The notes under the pieces: generated by a model
Told to the model about the DNA's origin: nothing
Databases searched by the model: none
Seen by the model: only the letters and a program-made list of their open reading frames with translations
Position numbers and translations under genes: made by a program
Assembly (NCBI RefSeq): GCF_014203605.1
Contig: NZ_JACHJJ010000004.1
Coordinates: forward strand, 1 to 64,000
Reading direction: 5' to 3'
DNA from: Thiemannella venezuelensis
GTDB taxonomy: Bacteria; Actinomycetota; Actinomycetes; Streptosporangiales; Streptosporangiaceae
Length of the DNA: 64,000 nucleotides
In this document: positions 25,389 through 33,708 of the stretch, piece by piece
Numbering within the stretch: the first letter of the stretch is position 1
How the letters are laid out: each line of letters opens with the position of its first letter

Positions 25389-27005
25389 ATGCGTATCCGG
25401 CCGCTCCTCGCGCTCCTGATCGTGGTTCTCGGCATCGTGGGATGGGCCGTCTACGCGCTGACGCGCCCCGCGGAGTCCAGGAGCGGAAGTCCGGGCACCC
25501 CGGCCGCCACCGCGGGGGCGGGCGCGCCCCCGGTCGCGTCCCCTGAGGGGTCCGGCCCGGCCGCCGGTGCGGAGGAGGTCGCCAAGGCCTACCTGACCGC
25601 CTGGCAGGGCGCCGACCTGGCCACGATGGACCTGCTCGCGGTCGACGCCCCCGACGACTTCATCGAGCGGCACCACGCCTTCAGCCAGGAGCTGGGCATC
25701 GAGTCGCTGACGCTCACCCCCGGGACGGTCACGTTCCAGGGCGGGCAGGCGGCCGAGATGACGTTCCAGGGCGTCCGGCAGGTCGAGGAGCTCGGCGAGT
25801 GGCCGTTCTCCTCGACGCTGAAGCTGGTGGTCAGGGACGGCCGCTGGCGGGTGGCGTGGGCCCCGGAGACGCTCCATCCGGCGCTCAAGGACGGCGGGCG
25901 GCTCCGGATCAGGGACGTCCCCGCGGAACCGGCCGAGCTGGTCACCCGTTCGCAGGAGCGCTTCCCGCACGACAGCGGTGCCGAGAGCTACCTGAAGGCG
26001 CTCGCCGAGAGCGTGCCCGGGGAGGACTCCGAGGGCACCCCCGGGCTCGCCCTGGAGGCCGTCACCCCCGGCGGCGAGGTCCGGCGGCTCCTGGAGGAGC
26101 CGCCGGAGCCCGGGAAGAAGGTTCCCACCACCTTCTCCGGGACGGTCCAGGCCGCGGCGGCCAGGGCGCTGGACGGCGTGGACCACCCGGCCGCGATCGT
26201 CGCGGTCGAGTCCGCGACGGGCGAGATCCTCGCGGTCGCCGACCGGCTGGGCGGGAGGCACGCGTTCCTCGGCCTCTACCCGCCCGGCTCGACGTTCAAG
26301 GCGGTGACCGCCGCGGCTCTGCTCTCGGCGGGGCTCACCCCCGACTCCCCGGTCTCCTGCCCGGCCAGCTACGCGCCTCCGGGCGGGGCGGCGATCCCCA
26401 ACGCCTCGTCCGTCACGGCGCTGGGCGCCACCACCCTGACCCGCGCCTTCGCGGTCTCCTGCAACACCACCTTCGTCGACCAGGCGACCCGAACGCTGCA
26501 GGACGGCGGCCTGGTGCGGGCCGCGGAGCTGTTCGGCTTCAACAAGCGGCTCGCGGTCCCGGCGGCCACCTGTTCGCTCAAGGCCCACCGGAACAACGAC
26601 GAGCTGGCCGCCGACGCCATCGGCCAGAACTCGGTGCTGGCCAGCCCGCTCTGCATGGCCCTGGTCGCCGCGGCCGCGGAGAGCGGGACCTGGCACCAGC
26701 CGAGCATGATGAGACGCCCGGGGCAGGACGGCGACGACGTCCCGCTCCCGCCGGGCGTGGCCGAGGGACTGCGCACGATGATGCGGGCGGTGGTCACCGA
26801 GGGCACGGCCTCAGGGGTGTCCCTCCCGGAGGGTACGGCGGGCAAGACGGGCACGGCCGAGATCGAGACCGGGTCGGGGATCGCGGAGCACGCCTGGTTC
26901 ATCGGGTACCGCGACGGCGTGGCCTTCGCCGTCCTGGTGGAGGAGGGGGGCAGCGGCGCCGGGACCGCCCTGCCCATCGCGGCCCGTTTCCTCCGCGCCC
27001 TGTAG
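25389..27005 (+). CDS. Penicillin-binding protein with NTF2-like domain, shortened
   Basis: A 538-residue membrane-anchored transpeptidase. One membrane segment lies at residues 5-25. An NTF2-like MecA-N domain follows at about 60-170 (AKAYLTAWQGADLATMD). The transpeptidase has GSTFK (active Ser), SCNTTF and GKTGTAE, all intact. The PBP dimerisation domain that normally lies between these parts is cut to about 60 residues. It would cross-link peptidoglycan outside the membrane. GGGAGA lies before ATG 25389; an upstream ATG at 25338 lacks a ribosome site. Confidence 0.85.
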   Translation: MRIRPLLALLIVVLGIVGWAVYALTRPAESRSGSPGTPAATAGAGAPPVASPEGSGPAAGAEEVAKAYLTAWQGADLATMDLLAVDAPDDFIERHHAFSQELGIESLTLTPGTVTFQGGQAAEMTFQGVRQVEELGEWPFSSTLKLVVRDGRWRVAWAPETLHPALKDGGRLRIRDVPAEPAELVTRSQERFPHDSGAESYLKALAESVPGEDSEGTPGLALEAVTPGGEVRRLLEEPPEPGKKVPTTFSGTVQAAAARALDGVDHPAAIVAVESATGEILAVADRLGGRHAFLGLYPPGSTFKAVTAAALLSAGLTPDSPVSCPASYAPPGGAAIPNASSVTALGATTLTRAFAVSCNTTFVDQATRTLQDGGLVRAAELFGFNKRLAVPAATCSLKAHRNNDELAADAIGQNSVLASPLCMALVAAAAESGTWHQPSMMRRPGQDGDDVPLPPGVAEGLRTMMRAVVTEGTASGVSLPEGTAGKTGTAEIETGSGIAEHAWFIGYRDGVAFAVLVEEGGSGAGTALPIAARFLRAL

Positions 27006-27051
27006 GGGAGGGAGACGCCCGGGGAGGCGGCGCTGTAGGGAACATCACAAC

Positions 27052-27083
27052 TTACGGGGGCGTAACCTACGATACCGTAGGTT
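27052..27083. promoter_or_regulatory. Two overlapping dyads abutting the hemolysin III start codon
   Basis: TTACG, four bases, CGTAA (27052-27065) overlaps AACCTACG, four bases, CGTAGGTT (27064-27083). The second ends one base before the ATG. The shared CGTA half-sites suggest one TetR-like repressor bound in two registers. Confidence 0.6.
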
Positions 27084-27084
27084 C

Positions 27085-27759
27085 ATGGCCCCGACCGTTG
27101 CTGAGAAGCTGTCCCTCCCGGACTCGATCAAGCCTCGTCTCCGCGGCTGGCTGCACGCCGGAGCGCTCCCCGTCACGCTCGTCGCCGGGTTCGTCCTCGT
27201 CGCCCTGGGCCCCACCCTGCAGGCGCGGCTCGCCTCGGCGATCTACGCGATCACCTCGGGCCTGCTCTTCGGCGTCTCGGCCACCTACCACCGCGGCACG
27301 CTCTCCCCGCGCCTGGAGGACGTGCTGCGCCGCCTCGACCACGCCAACATCTACCTGATCATCGCGGGCACCTACACACCGTTCGCGCTCCTCGCGCTGG
27401 ACGGTCCGGCCGGCGCGGTGGTCCTCTCCGTGATCTGGACCGGGGCGATCGCCGGGGTGCTGTTCCGGGTGCTGTGGACCGGCGCGCCCCGCTGGCTGTC
27501 CACCGCCCTCTACATCGGGCTCGGCTGGACCGCCGTGTTCGTGCTGCCCCAGCTGATGGAGGGCGCCGGGGTCGCCGCGGTGGTCCTGGTCATCGCCGGC
27601 GGAGTGCTCTACACCGCCGGCGGCGTCGTGTACGGCCTGCGCCGCCCGGACCCGTCCCCCCGCTGGTTCGGCTTCCATGAGGTCTTCCACGCCTTCACCC
27701 TCGCGGCCTACCTGGTGCAGTACGTGGCGGTGTCGCTGGTGGTCTACGGCGCGTCCTGA
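27085..27759 (+). CDS. trhA: Hemolysin III family membrane protein (TrhA/PAQR)
   Basis: A 224-residue protein with seven predicted membrane segments. Conserved polar residues of the family are present: SATYHRG in the second segment, RRLDHANIYLIIAGTYTPF, and FGFHEVFHAFTL near the end, forming the likely zinc site (three His with Asp/Ser). Bacterial members affect membrane homeostasis; the haemolysin name is historical. There is no clear Shine-Dalgarno because the operator dyad reaches the ATG. Confidence 0.88.
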   Translation: MAPTVAEKLSLPDSIKPRLRGWLHAGALPVTLVAGFVLVALGPTLQARLASAIYAITSGLLFGVSATYHRGTLSPRLEDVLRRLDHANIYLIIAGTYTPFALLALDGPAGAVVLSVIWTGAIAGVLFRVLWTGAPRWLSTALYIGLGWTAVFVLPQLMEGAGVAAVVLVIAGGVLYTAGGVVYGLRRPDPSPRWFGFHEVFHAFTLAAYLVQYVAVSLVVYGAS

Positions 27760-27802
27760 CGTGTTGCGCGCCGGAGGGGACGTGGCGCGTCCGGCGGAGC
27801 CT

Positions 27803-27824
27803 CCCGGCGGCCCGCCGCGCCGGG
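27803..27824. terminator. Candidate terminator between converging genes
   Basis: A 7-bp stem (CCCGGCG with CGCCGGG) and 8-base loop between trhA and the converging kinase gene. Confidence 0.4.
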
Positions 27825-27843
27825 CGGGAACCCCGCGGACCCG

Positions 27844-29076
27844 CTAGGACGGCCCGGACCGCTGCGCCGAGGCCGCGCGGGGCAGCGTGAGGACGATGCG
27901 GATGCCGCCGCCGGCCTGGTTCTCCACGGCCACGTCGCCCCCGTGCCATCGGACGATCTTATCGGTGATGGACAGGCCGATGCCCAGGCCGGCGATGGCC
28001 TGCTCCTCGGCGTTCGGAGCGCGGTAGAAGTCCTCGAAGACATGCTTCAGGGCCTCCGCCTCGACCGCGATCCCGGTGTCGCGGATCTCCAGGGTGGGTG
28101 CGGGTTCGGCGGTGACGACGACGTCGATGGTGCCGCCGGGCAGGGTGAACTTGACCGCGTTGTCCAGCAGGTGGCGCAGCGCCTGCCGCAGCCGTCCGGC
28201 GTCGACCCACACCTCCGCCCCGGCGGGGGCGTGCAGGTTCAGGGTGTGGCCCTTGCTCCGCGCGTCGTCGATGACGTCGCCGACCGCCTGGCTTGTGAGA
28301 CCGGCCAGATCCGCGGGGCCCGGGCTGAAACCGAGGCTCCCGGCGTTGAGGCTCGCCAGCAGCAGCAGGTCGTCCAGCAGATCCAGCAGGCGCGCCCTGT
28401 TGCGCTCCACCACCTCCAGGAACCTGTGCTCGGTGGCCTCGTCCAGCCCGCCTTCCTTCAGGAGCCGCAGGTAGCTCCGGATCGAGGTCATGGGGGTGCG
28501 GAGCTCGTGGTTGACCGTGCGCAGGAACTGCTCCTTGAGCTCCTGCAGCTCCCGCAGGCCCTGGGTGAACCGGTCGCGTTCCTCCGCGCGGCCGTGCGCC
28601 TCCAGCAGCATGGTGGCGTTCGCGGCCAGGGAGAGCAGCACCTCCCGCTGCTCGGAGGTCAACCGGCGCGGCCGGTGGTCGAACAGGCACACCGTGCCCA
28701 GGGTGTGGCCCCGGCTGCTGAGCAGCGGCGCGCCGACGTAGTAGCGCACGTGCGGCTCGCCGGTCACCAGCGCGTCCTCCCGGACGCGCGGATCGGCCAG
28801 CGCGTCGTGGATCTCCAGGGGCGCACCGGCGTCGACGACGTACGGGCAGAACCCGCTGTCGCGGTCCACGCCGCTCAGATCCATGCCCACCCGGCCCTGG
28901 AAGTACTGCCGCTCCCCGCCCACCAGGTTGACCAGCGCGACCGGCATCCGGCAGATGCGGGCGGCCAGGACGGCGATGCTGTGGAGCTTGGGCCCCAGGG
29001 CGGGGTCCAGCACTCCCAGCTCCTCCATCTCCCGCAGCCGCTCGGCCTCGTCGGCCGGTATCGGCGTCTTCGGCAT
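27844..29076 (-). CDS. GAF-domain sensor histidine kinase, orphan
   Basis: About 410 residues, soluble. A GAF domain spans residues 25-165 (DSGFCPYVV and YYVGAPLLSSRGHTLGTVC). The dimerisation/phosphoacceptor helix is TVNHELRTPMTSIRSYLRLL. The ATPase part has DNAVKF (N box) and GLGIGLSI (G2 box), but the G1 box reads DTGIAV where DTGIGI is usual. No response regulator is beside it. Start taken at ATG 29076; a longer frame reaches 29145. The GAF domain probably senses a soluble or redox signal, by family. Confidence 0.82.
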   Translation of the reverse strand: MPKTPIPADEAERLREMEELGVLDPALGPKLHSIAVLAARICRMPVALVNLVGGERQYFQGRVGMDLSGVDRDSGFCPYVVDAGAPLEIHDALADPRVREDALVTGEPHVRYYVGAPLLSSRGHTLGTVCLFDHRPRRLTSEQREVLLSLAANATMLLEAHGRAEERDRFTQGLRELQELKEQFLRTVNHELRTPMTSIRSYLRLLKEGGLDEATEHRFLEVVERNRARLLDLLDDLLLLASLNAGSLGFSPGPADLAGLTSQAVGDVIDDARSKGHTLNLHAPAGAEVWVDAGRLRQALRHLLDNAVKFTLPGGTIDVVVTAEPAPTLEIRDTGIAVEAEALKHVFEDFYRAPNAEEQAIAGLGIGLSITDKIVRWHGGDVAVENQAGGGIRIVLTLPRAASAQRSGPS

Positions 29077-29233
29077 TCGCACCCCATCCGAATCCTCGTG
29101 GCGCGTCCCGGGAGCGCCCCGTCTGCCGGGTACCAGTCGGTTCATGCCCAGGTCACCGGCGGCCTACCGCCTTCCGGCCGGTTCATGCCCAGGTGGCCGG
29201 GGTCCACCGGCCGGCGCGACCTAGGATGCCCCC

Positions 29234-29614
29234 ATGACGAGCATCCGCGAGCTGGCCGCCGAGCCGTACGTCTCCGTGACGACCTTCCGCAGGGACGGTA
29301 CGGCGGTCGCCACCCCCGTCTGGGCGGCTCCGGACGGGGAGGCCCTGGTGATCTGGACGCCCGCCGCCGCGGGGAAGGTCAAGCGGATCCGCAACGACCC
29401 CCGGGTCACGCTCAGGGCGTGCGACCTGCGAGGAAACGTCCGGGGCGGGGAGGCCGAGGGCCGTGCGGAGATCCTGTCGGCGGAGGAGACCGAGCGGGTG
29501 CGGGCCCTGCTGAGGAGGAAGTACGGCCTGCAGGGCCGCCTGGTCATCCTCGGCAGCAAGCTCCGGCGGGGCGCCCGGGGGACCGTCGGGATCCGCATCG
29601 CCCCCGCGGGCTGA
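29234..29614 (+). CDS. PPOX-class F420-dependent oxidoreductase
   Basis: A 126-residue split-barrel flavin/deazaflavin-binding protein. YVSVTTFRRDGTAVATPVWAA, the KVKRIRNDPRVTL helix and RKYGLQGRLVI match the mycobacterial Rv2061c-type PPOX subgroup. Such proteins use F420 or FMN; the substrate is unknown. It stands alone. Its stop codon lies in the first, degenerate copy of a tandem repeat that follows. Confidence 0.82.
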   Translation: MTSIRELAAEPYVSVTTFRRDGTAVATPVWAAPDGEALVIWTPAAAGKVKRIRNDPRVTLRACDLRGNVRGGEAEGRAEILSAEETERVRALLRRKYGLQGRLVILGSKLRRGARGTVGIRIAPAG

Positions 29615-29625
29615 GCGGCACCACC

Positions 29626-29700
29626 CCCGTGAGCTGAGCGGCCGCCCGCTCCCGTGAGCTGAGCGGCCGCCCGCTCCCGTGGGCTGAGCGGCCACCCGCT
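29626..29700. repeat. Three tandem 25-bp repeats after the PPOX gene
   Basis: Units at 29626-29650 and 29651-29675 are identical; 29676-29700 differs at two bases. A degenerate copy (GGGCTGAGCGG) covers the PPOX stop codon. The last unit feeds into the terminator stem. Confidence 0.85.
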
Positions 29701-29723
29701 CCCGGCGCGCCGCCGGGAGCGGG
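29695..29723. terminator. Bidirectional terminator
   Basis: A perfect 13-bp stem (29695-29707 with 29711-29723) and 3-base loop between converging genes. It shares its left arm with the third repeat unit. Confidence 0.7.
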
Positions 29724-29744
29724 CTGCTCCAAGGCCGGAACGGG

Positions 29745-30941
29745 CTATCCCGCGGCGGACAGGCGGCGGGCGGCGAGCTCGGCGTAGAGCGCGGCGCCGT
29801 CCGCCAGCACGGCGTCGTCGAAACGCGCCTGCGGGGAGTGGTTGTAGGCCGCCCGGCGCGGGTCGAGCTCCGGCGGGCACGCGCCGAGCGCCACGAACGC
29901 CGACGGGACCCGGTCGCACACGTAGGAGAAGTCCTCCGCGCCGGTGAACGGCTGCGGCGCCTCGGCGAAGCGCTCCTCGCCGTAGACCTCGCGGACGGTC
30001 TCGCCGACGAATCCGGCCTCGGCGCCGTCGTTGACCGTGACCGGGTAGCCCATGTCGAAGACGGCCTCCACGTCGAGGCCGTGCGCCGAGGCCACACCCT
30101 CGACGAGGGCGACCGCCCGCTCCCGGACCCGCTCGTGCGAGGCGGCGGAGAACGACCGGATCGTCGCCTCGAACCGGGCCTCCTCGGGGATGACGTTGTC
30201 GACCGTGCCGGCGTGGAAGGTGCCGACGGTGACCACCACCGGGTCGAACACGTCGAAGCCGCGCGTCACCATCGACTGGAGCGCGAGGACCATCTCGCAC
30301 GCGGCCGGGATGGGATCCTTCGCCAGGTGCGGGGCCGAACCGTGGCCGCCCGCGCCGCGCACGGTCACGACGAGCTTGTCGGCGGCGGCCATGATCGGTC
30401 CCTTCCGGGTGATGAACAGCCCGTTCGGGAGCACCGAGCTGATCACGTGCAGGGCGTAGGCCGCGACCGGCCACTCGCCCGCCGCGTCCAGCACGCCCTC
30501 ATCGATCATGATCTTCGCGCCCCGGTGGCCCTCCTCGCCCGGCTGGAACATGAAGACCACGTTTCCCGCGAGCCGGTCGCGCCGGGCGGAGAGCAGGTGG
30601 GCGGCCCCGGCGAGCATGGAGGTGTGCAGGTCGTGGCCGCAGGCGTGCATCCTGCCGTCCAGCCGGGAGACCGGCGCCGCGTCGCCGCGCTCGGAGACCG
30701 GCAGGGCGTCCATGTCGCCGCGGAGCAGCACGGTCGGGCCCGGCAGGCCGCCCCGGAGCACCGCGGTGACCGAACTCAGTCCCCGGCCGAGCCGTACCTC
30801 CAGGGGGAGGCCGTCCAGCGCGGTCAGCACCTTCTCCTGGGTCCGGGGCAGATCGAGCCCGAGTTCGGGCTCCCGGTGCAGGGCGTGGCGGAGGCGGATC
30901 AGCTCGTCGCGCATGTCGGCGGCGGATTCACGGAGAGACAC
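29745..30941 (-). CDS. M20 family amidohydrolase
   Basis: About 398 residues of the M20D amidohydrolase type (hippurate hydrolase/N-acyl-amino-acid hydrolase). Metal ligands are in LLRGDMDALPV, MHACGHDLHTSML and QPGEEGHRGAK; the dimer-domain His is in GAGGHGSAPH. GTG 30941 is chosen because GGAGG lies eight bases before it; ATG 30977 has no ribosome site. It would remove acyl groups from amino acids in the cytoplasm. It diverges from lat, so a joint role in amino-acid catabolism is possible. Confidence 0.85.
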   Translation of the reverse strand: MSLRESAADMRDELIRLRHALHREPELGLDLPRTQEKVLTALDGLPLEVRLGRGLSSVTAVLRGGLPGPTVLLRGDMDALPVSERGDAAPVSRLDGRMHACGHDLHTSMLAGAAHLLSARRDRLAGNVVFMFQPGEEGHRGAKIMIDEGVLDAAGEWPVAAYALHVISSVLPNGLFITRKGPIMAAADKLVVTVRGAGGHGSAPHLAKDPIPAACEMVLALQSMVTRGFDVFDPVVVTVGTFHAGTVDNVIPEEARFEATIRSFSAASHERVRERAVALVEGVASAHGLDVEAVFDMGYPVTVNDGAEAGFVGETVREVYGEERFAEAPQPFTGAEDFSYVCDRVPSAFVALGACPPELDPRRAAYNHSPQARFDDAVLADGAALYAELAARRLSAAG

Positions 30942-31114
30942 CGGGCGTTCCTCCAGGTTCGTCGTCCTGATGGTCATGGAAGGGCCCCGAGCGGCCCGCG
31001 GTGCCGGAAACCTCGAAGACGCGGCGTTCGCACCGGCTTGCGGACGACCTTCTGGGGCGATCTTCCCCGATCGGGCGGGATGGGAACACGATCGACCCGC
31101 GGTGGCGAAGAATA

Positions 31115-31144
31115 TTCACAAAATAGGCGATCTGAGCGTAATCT
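31115..31144 (+). promoter_or_regulatory. Predicted lat promoter
   Basis: TTCACA (31115-31120), 18 bp, TAATCT (31139-31144), in a locally AT-richer stretch upstream of lat. Confidence 0.45.
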
Positions 31145-31202
31145 CTTCGGGTAGATGCGCTATCGACGGGGAATAGTCTGTCCGACTCACCGTGGAGGGG
31201 AC

Positions 31203-32504
31203 ATGGACGTGCACGGCCGCCTCGCTCGCCACCTGCTCGTCGACGGCTACCGGCTGGTTCTGGACCTCGAACGCAGCCGGGGCTCCCGGCTCGTCGACGC
31301 CCGGACCGGCCGGAGCTACCTGGACTTCTACACCTGCTTCGCCTCGGCGCCGCTCGGTATGAACCCCTTCGGCGACGATCCCGGCTTCCTGGCCCTGCTC
31401 GGTGCGGTCGCCGCGAACAAACCCGCCAACTCCGACCTCTACACCGAGCACTTCGCCGACTTCGTCGAGACCTTCACCCGGGTGCTCGGCGACCCCGAAC
31501 TGCCCCATCTGTTCTTCGTGGAGGGCGGCGCGCTCGCCGTGGAGAACGCGCTCAAGTGCGCCTTCGACTGGAAGAGCCGCCGCAACGCCGCGGCGGGCCG
31601 CTCCCCGGAGCTCGGCACCCGGGTGCTCCACCTCACCCGCGCCTTCCACGGTCGCAGCGGCTACACCCTCTCGCTGACCAACACCGACCCGGTCAAGACC
31701 GACCGGTTCCCGAAATTCGACTGGCCGCGCATCGAGGTGCCCGCCATCCACCTCGGGGACGTCGAGGCCGCCGAGGAGCGGGCCCTGGCGCAGGCGCGGG
31801 CGGCCTTCGAGCGGCACCCGCACGACATCGCCTGCTTCATCGCCGAGCCCATCCAGGGCGAGGGCGGCGACAACCACATGCGCGCCGAGTTCCTCCAGGC
31901 GATGGAGCGGCTCTGCCACGAGCACGACGCGCTGTTCATCATGGACGAGGTGCAGACCGGTGCCGGCACCACCGGCACCCCCTGGGCCTGCCAGCAGCTC
32001 GGCCTGCGTCCCGACGTGATCGCCTTCGCGAAGAAGGTCCAGGTCGGCGGGGTGATGGCGGGCCGCAGGGTGGACCTGGTGCCGGAGAACGTGTTCCAGG
32101 TGAGCGGCAGGATCAACTCCACGTGGGGCGGCGGGCTGGTGGACATGGTCCGCTCCCGCCGGATGCTGGAGATCATCGAGCGCGACGGTCTGATCCCGCG
32201 CGCCGCCGAACTGGGCGGGGAGCTCCTCGCCGCGCTGACGGAGCTCCAGGAGGCCTTCCCCGGTCTGGTGGAGAACGCGCGGGGGCGTGGCCTGATGTGC
32301 GCCTTCGACCTCCCGGATCCGGCGGGACGCGACCGCCTGGTGACCGCGCTCAGAGAGGACGAGGGCGTGCTGGTCCTCGCCTGCGGGGAACGGTCGGTAC
32401 GGCTCCGCCCGGCGCTCTCGGTCACCTCGGCGGAGCTCCGGGAGGGTGCCTCCGCCATCACCCGCGCCCTGACGGCCTCCCGGGCGCTCAGCCTGTCGGT
32501 TTAG
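31203..32504 (+). CDS. lat: L-lysine 6-transaminase
   Basis: A 433-residue class III PLP aminotransferase matching lysine epsilon-aminotransferase. [32 protein letters not shown] and [16 protein letters not shown] are LAT-specific; the PLP Lys lies in [10 protein letters not shown]. It converts lysine to 2-aminoadipate 6-semialdehyde. In beta-lactam producers it starts cephamycin synthesis, but other actinobacteria use it in lysine catabolism or persistence; no beta-lactam genes are here. GGAGGGG precedes ATG 31203. Its 3' end overlaps the converging HTH gene by 17 bp. Confidence 0.92.
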   Translation: MDVHGRLARHLLVDGYRLVLDLERSRGSRLVDARTGRSYLDFYTCFASAPLGMNPFGDDPGFLALLGAVAANKPANSDLYTEHFADFVETFTRVLGDPELPHLFFVEGGALAVENALKCAFDWKSRRNAAAGRSPELGTRVLHLTRAFHGRSGYTLSLTNTDPVKTDRFPKFDWPRIEVPAIHLGDVEAAEERALAQARAAFERHPHDIACFIAEPIQGEGGDNHMRAEFLQAMERLCHEHDALFIMDEVQTGAGTTGTPWACQQLGLRPDVIAFAKKVQVGGVMAGRRVDLVPENVFQVSGRINSTWGGGLVDMVRSRRMLEIIERDGLIPRAAELGGELLAALTELQEAFPGLVENARGRGLMCAFDLPDPAGRDRLVTALREDEGVLVLACGERSVRLRPALSVTSAELREGASAITRALTASRALSLSV

Positions 32505-32760
32505 GCGTGTCCCGCGGTGGGGCGCCCCGGGCGGCCTGCTCCAGCCAGAGGCCGATGGCGGTCACCCGGGAGTCCACACCGAGCTTGGCGTAGATCCGGT
32601 TCACGTGGTTCTTGACGGTCTTCTCACTGAGGAACAGGTGCCGGGCTATCTGCCCGTTGGAGTGGCCGTCCGCGATCAGCTCCATGACCTCGGTCTCACG
32701 CCTGCTCAAGCCCGTCACGACTCTGGGCTCGGCGTTGAACCCGGCATCGTCGACTCTCAT
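32488..32760 (-). CDS. Stand-alone LuxR-type HTH protein
   Basis: A 90-residue protein that is almost only a LuxR/GerE DNA-binding domain: [19 protein letters not shown], then [21 protein letters not shown]. It has no receiver domain, so it resembles small GerE-like regulators that are controlled by their amount. Its 3' end overlaps lat on the other strand. It is encoded upstream of no operon, so it probably acts elsewhere. Confidence 0.82.
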   Translation of the reverse strand: MRVDDAGFNAEPRVVTGLSRRETEVMELIADGHSNGQIARHLFLSEKTVKNHVNRIYAKLGVDSRVTAIGLWLEQAARGAPPRDTPKPTG

Positions 32761-32868
32761 CCGCCCTCCGTGGCAGCAACACGGTCAGGTCGCCGAGGCC
32801 CCCGGTCTTACGGCGTAGCGATAGCAGCGAGCATAACCCGTAATATCCCTCTTTGGTGGGTAAAGCAG

Positions 32869-32896
32869 AACGGCCGGTCCCGAAGGACCGGCCGTT
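32869..32896 (-). terminator. Terminator of tRNA-His
   Basis: A perfect 12-bp stem (32869-32880 with 32885-32896) with a tetraloop, four bases beyond the tRNA on the minus strand, followed by a short T-rich run. Confidence 0.8.
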
Positions 32897-32900
32897 CGCA

Positions 32901-32977
32901 TGGGGTGAGCGAGGGGACTTGAACCCCCGGCATCCAGGACCACAACCTGGCGCTCTGCCAACTGAGCTACGCCCACC
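32901..32977 (-). tRNA. tRNA-His (anticodon GTG)
   Basis: The minus strand folds into a cloverleaf. The acceptor stem is GTGGGCG with CGCTCAC, the D loop is in TAGCTCAGTTGGCAGAGC, the anticodon loop is TTGTGGT and the T loop GTTCAAG. The G at position -1 that marks histidine tRNAs is encoded opposite a C discriminator, and CCA is encoded. No integrase or att repeat is beside it. Confidence 0.95.
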
Positions 32978-33052
32978 ATGCCCGCCGCGGCTTGCACGTC
33001 GCAGCAGCACATGAAAAGTGTAGCGGTGTTTGGGAGTCCTCACGTACCCGAT

Positions 33053-33685
33053 TTATCGCGGCGCCGTGTCCCCGCCCTGGCCCGGGGACTTCGTGGTGGA
33101 GACCCCCTCGGCGAGCTCGCGTGCGGTGGCGGAGTCGGGACCGGGCTGGGCCACGAAGACCGCCGCCCGGTAGTACCGCAGCTCGCGGATGCTCTCGACG
33201 ATGTCGGCCAGCGCGCGGTGGCCGCCCTGCTTCTCCGGGGAGGCGAAGTAGACCCGGGGGTACCAGCGCCGGGCCAGCTCCTTCACCGAGGAGACGTCGA
33301 TCATCCGGTAGTGCAGGAAGGCGTCCACGGCGGGCATGTCGCGCGCGATGAACGACCGGTCCGTGGCGATGGAGTTGCCGCACAGCGGCGCCTTCTTCGG
33401 CTCCGGCACGTGGCTCTTGATGTACTCCAGCACGAGGGACTCGGCCTCGGCCAGCGTGACGCCGCCGCCCAGCGCGGTCAGCAGGCCGGAGGCGGTGTGC
33501 ATCTCCCGCACCACCTCCGACATCTGCTCCAGCGCCTCGGGCGGGGGCTTGATGACCACGTCCACCCCCTCGTCCAGCTGGTTGAGCTCGCCGTCGGTGA
33601 CCACGCAGGCCACCTCGACGAGGGCGTCACGGCCGAGGTCGAGCCCGGTCATCTCACAGTCGATCCAGACCAGCAGGTCGCTCAT
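33053..33685 (-). CDS. orn: Oligoribonuclease
   Basis: A 210-residue DEDDh 3'-to-5' exonuclease. Motif I is [10 protein letters not shown], motif II is in [11 protein letters not shown], and motif III HRALADI carries the catalytic His and Asp. It degrades two- to five-base RNAs, including pGpG from c-di-GMP breakdown. Start ATG 33685 has GAAGG before it. The C-terminal 20 residues are a disordered tail. It lies between tRNA-His and the DUF2510 gene, a common actinobacterial place for orn. Confidence 0.93.
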   Translation of the reverse strand: MSDLLVWIDCEMTGLDLGRDALVEVACVVTDGELNQLDEGVDVVIKPPPEALEQMSEVVREMHTASGLLTALGGGVTLAEAESLVLEYIKSHVPEPKKAPLCGNSIATDRSFIARDMPAVDAFLHYRMIDVSSVKELARRWYPRVYFASPEKQGGHRALADIVESIRELRYYRAAVFVAQPGPDSATARELAEGVSTTKSPGQGGDTAPR

Positions 33686-33708
33686 AGCCTTCAGGGTAGT
33701 GCCCCCGC

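Noticed and set aside
29626-29700. CRISPR-like array
   Set aside because: The units are directly adjacent without spacers and no cas genes are near.
31203-32504. lat as the start of a cephamycin-type cluster
   Set aside because: No ACV synthetase, isopenicillin N synthase or related genes in the window.
32901-32977. tRNA-His as a phage or element attachment site
   Set aside because: No integrase, no repeated tRNA end and no phage genes around it.
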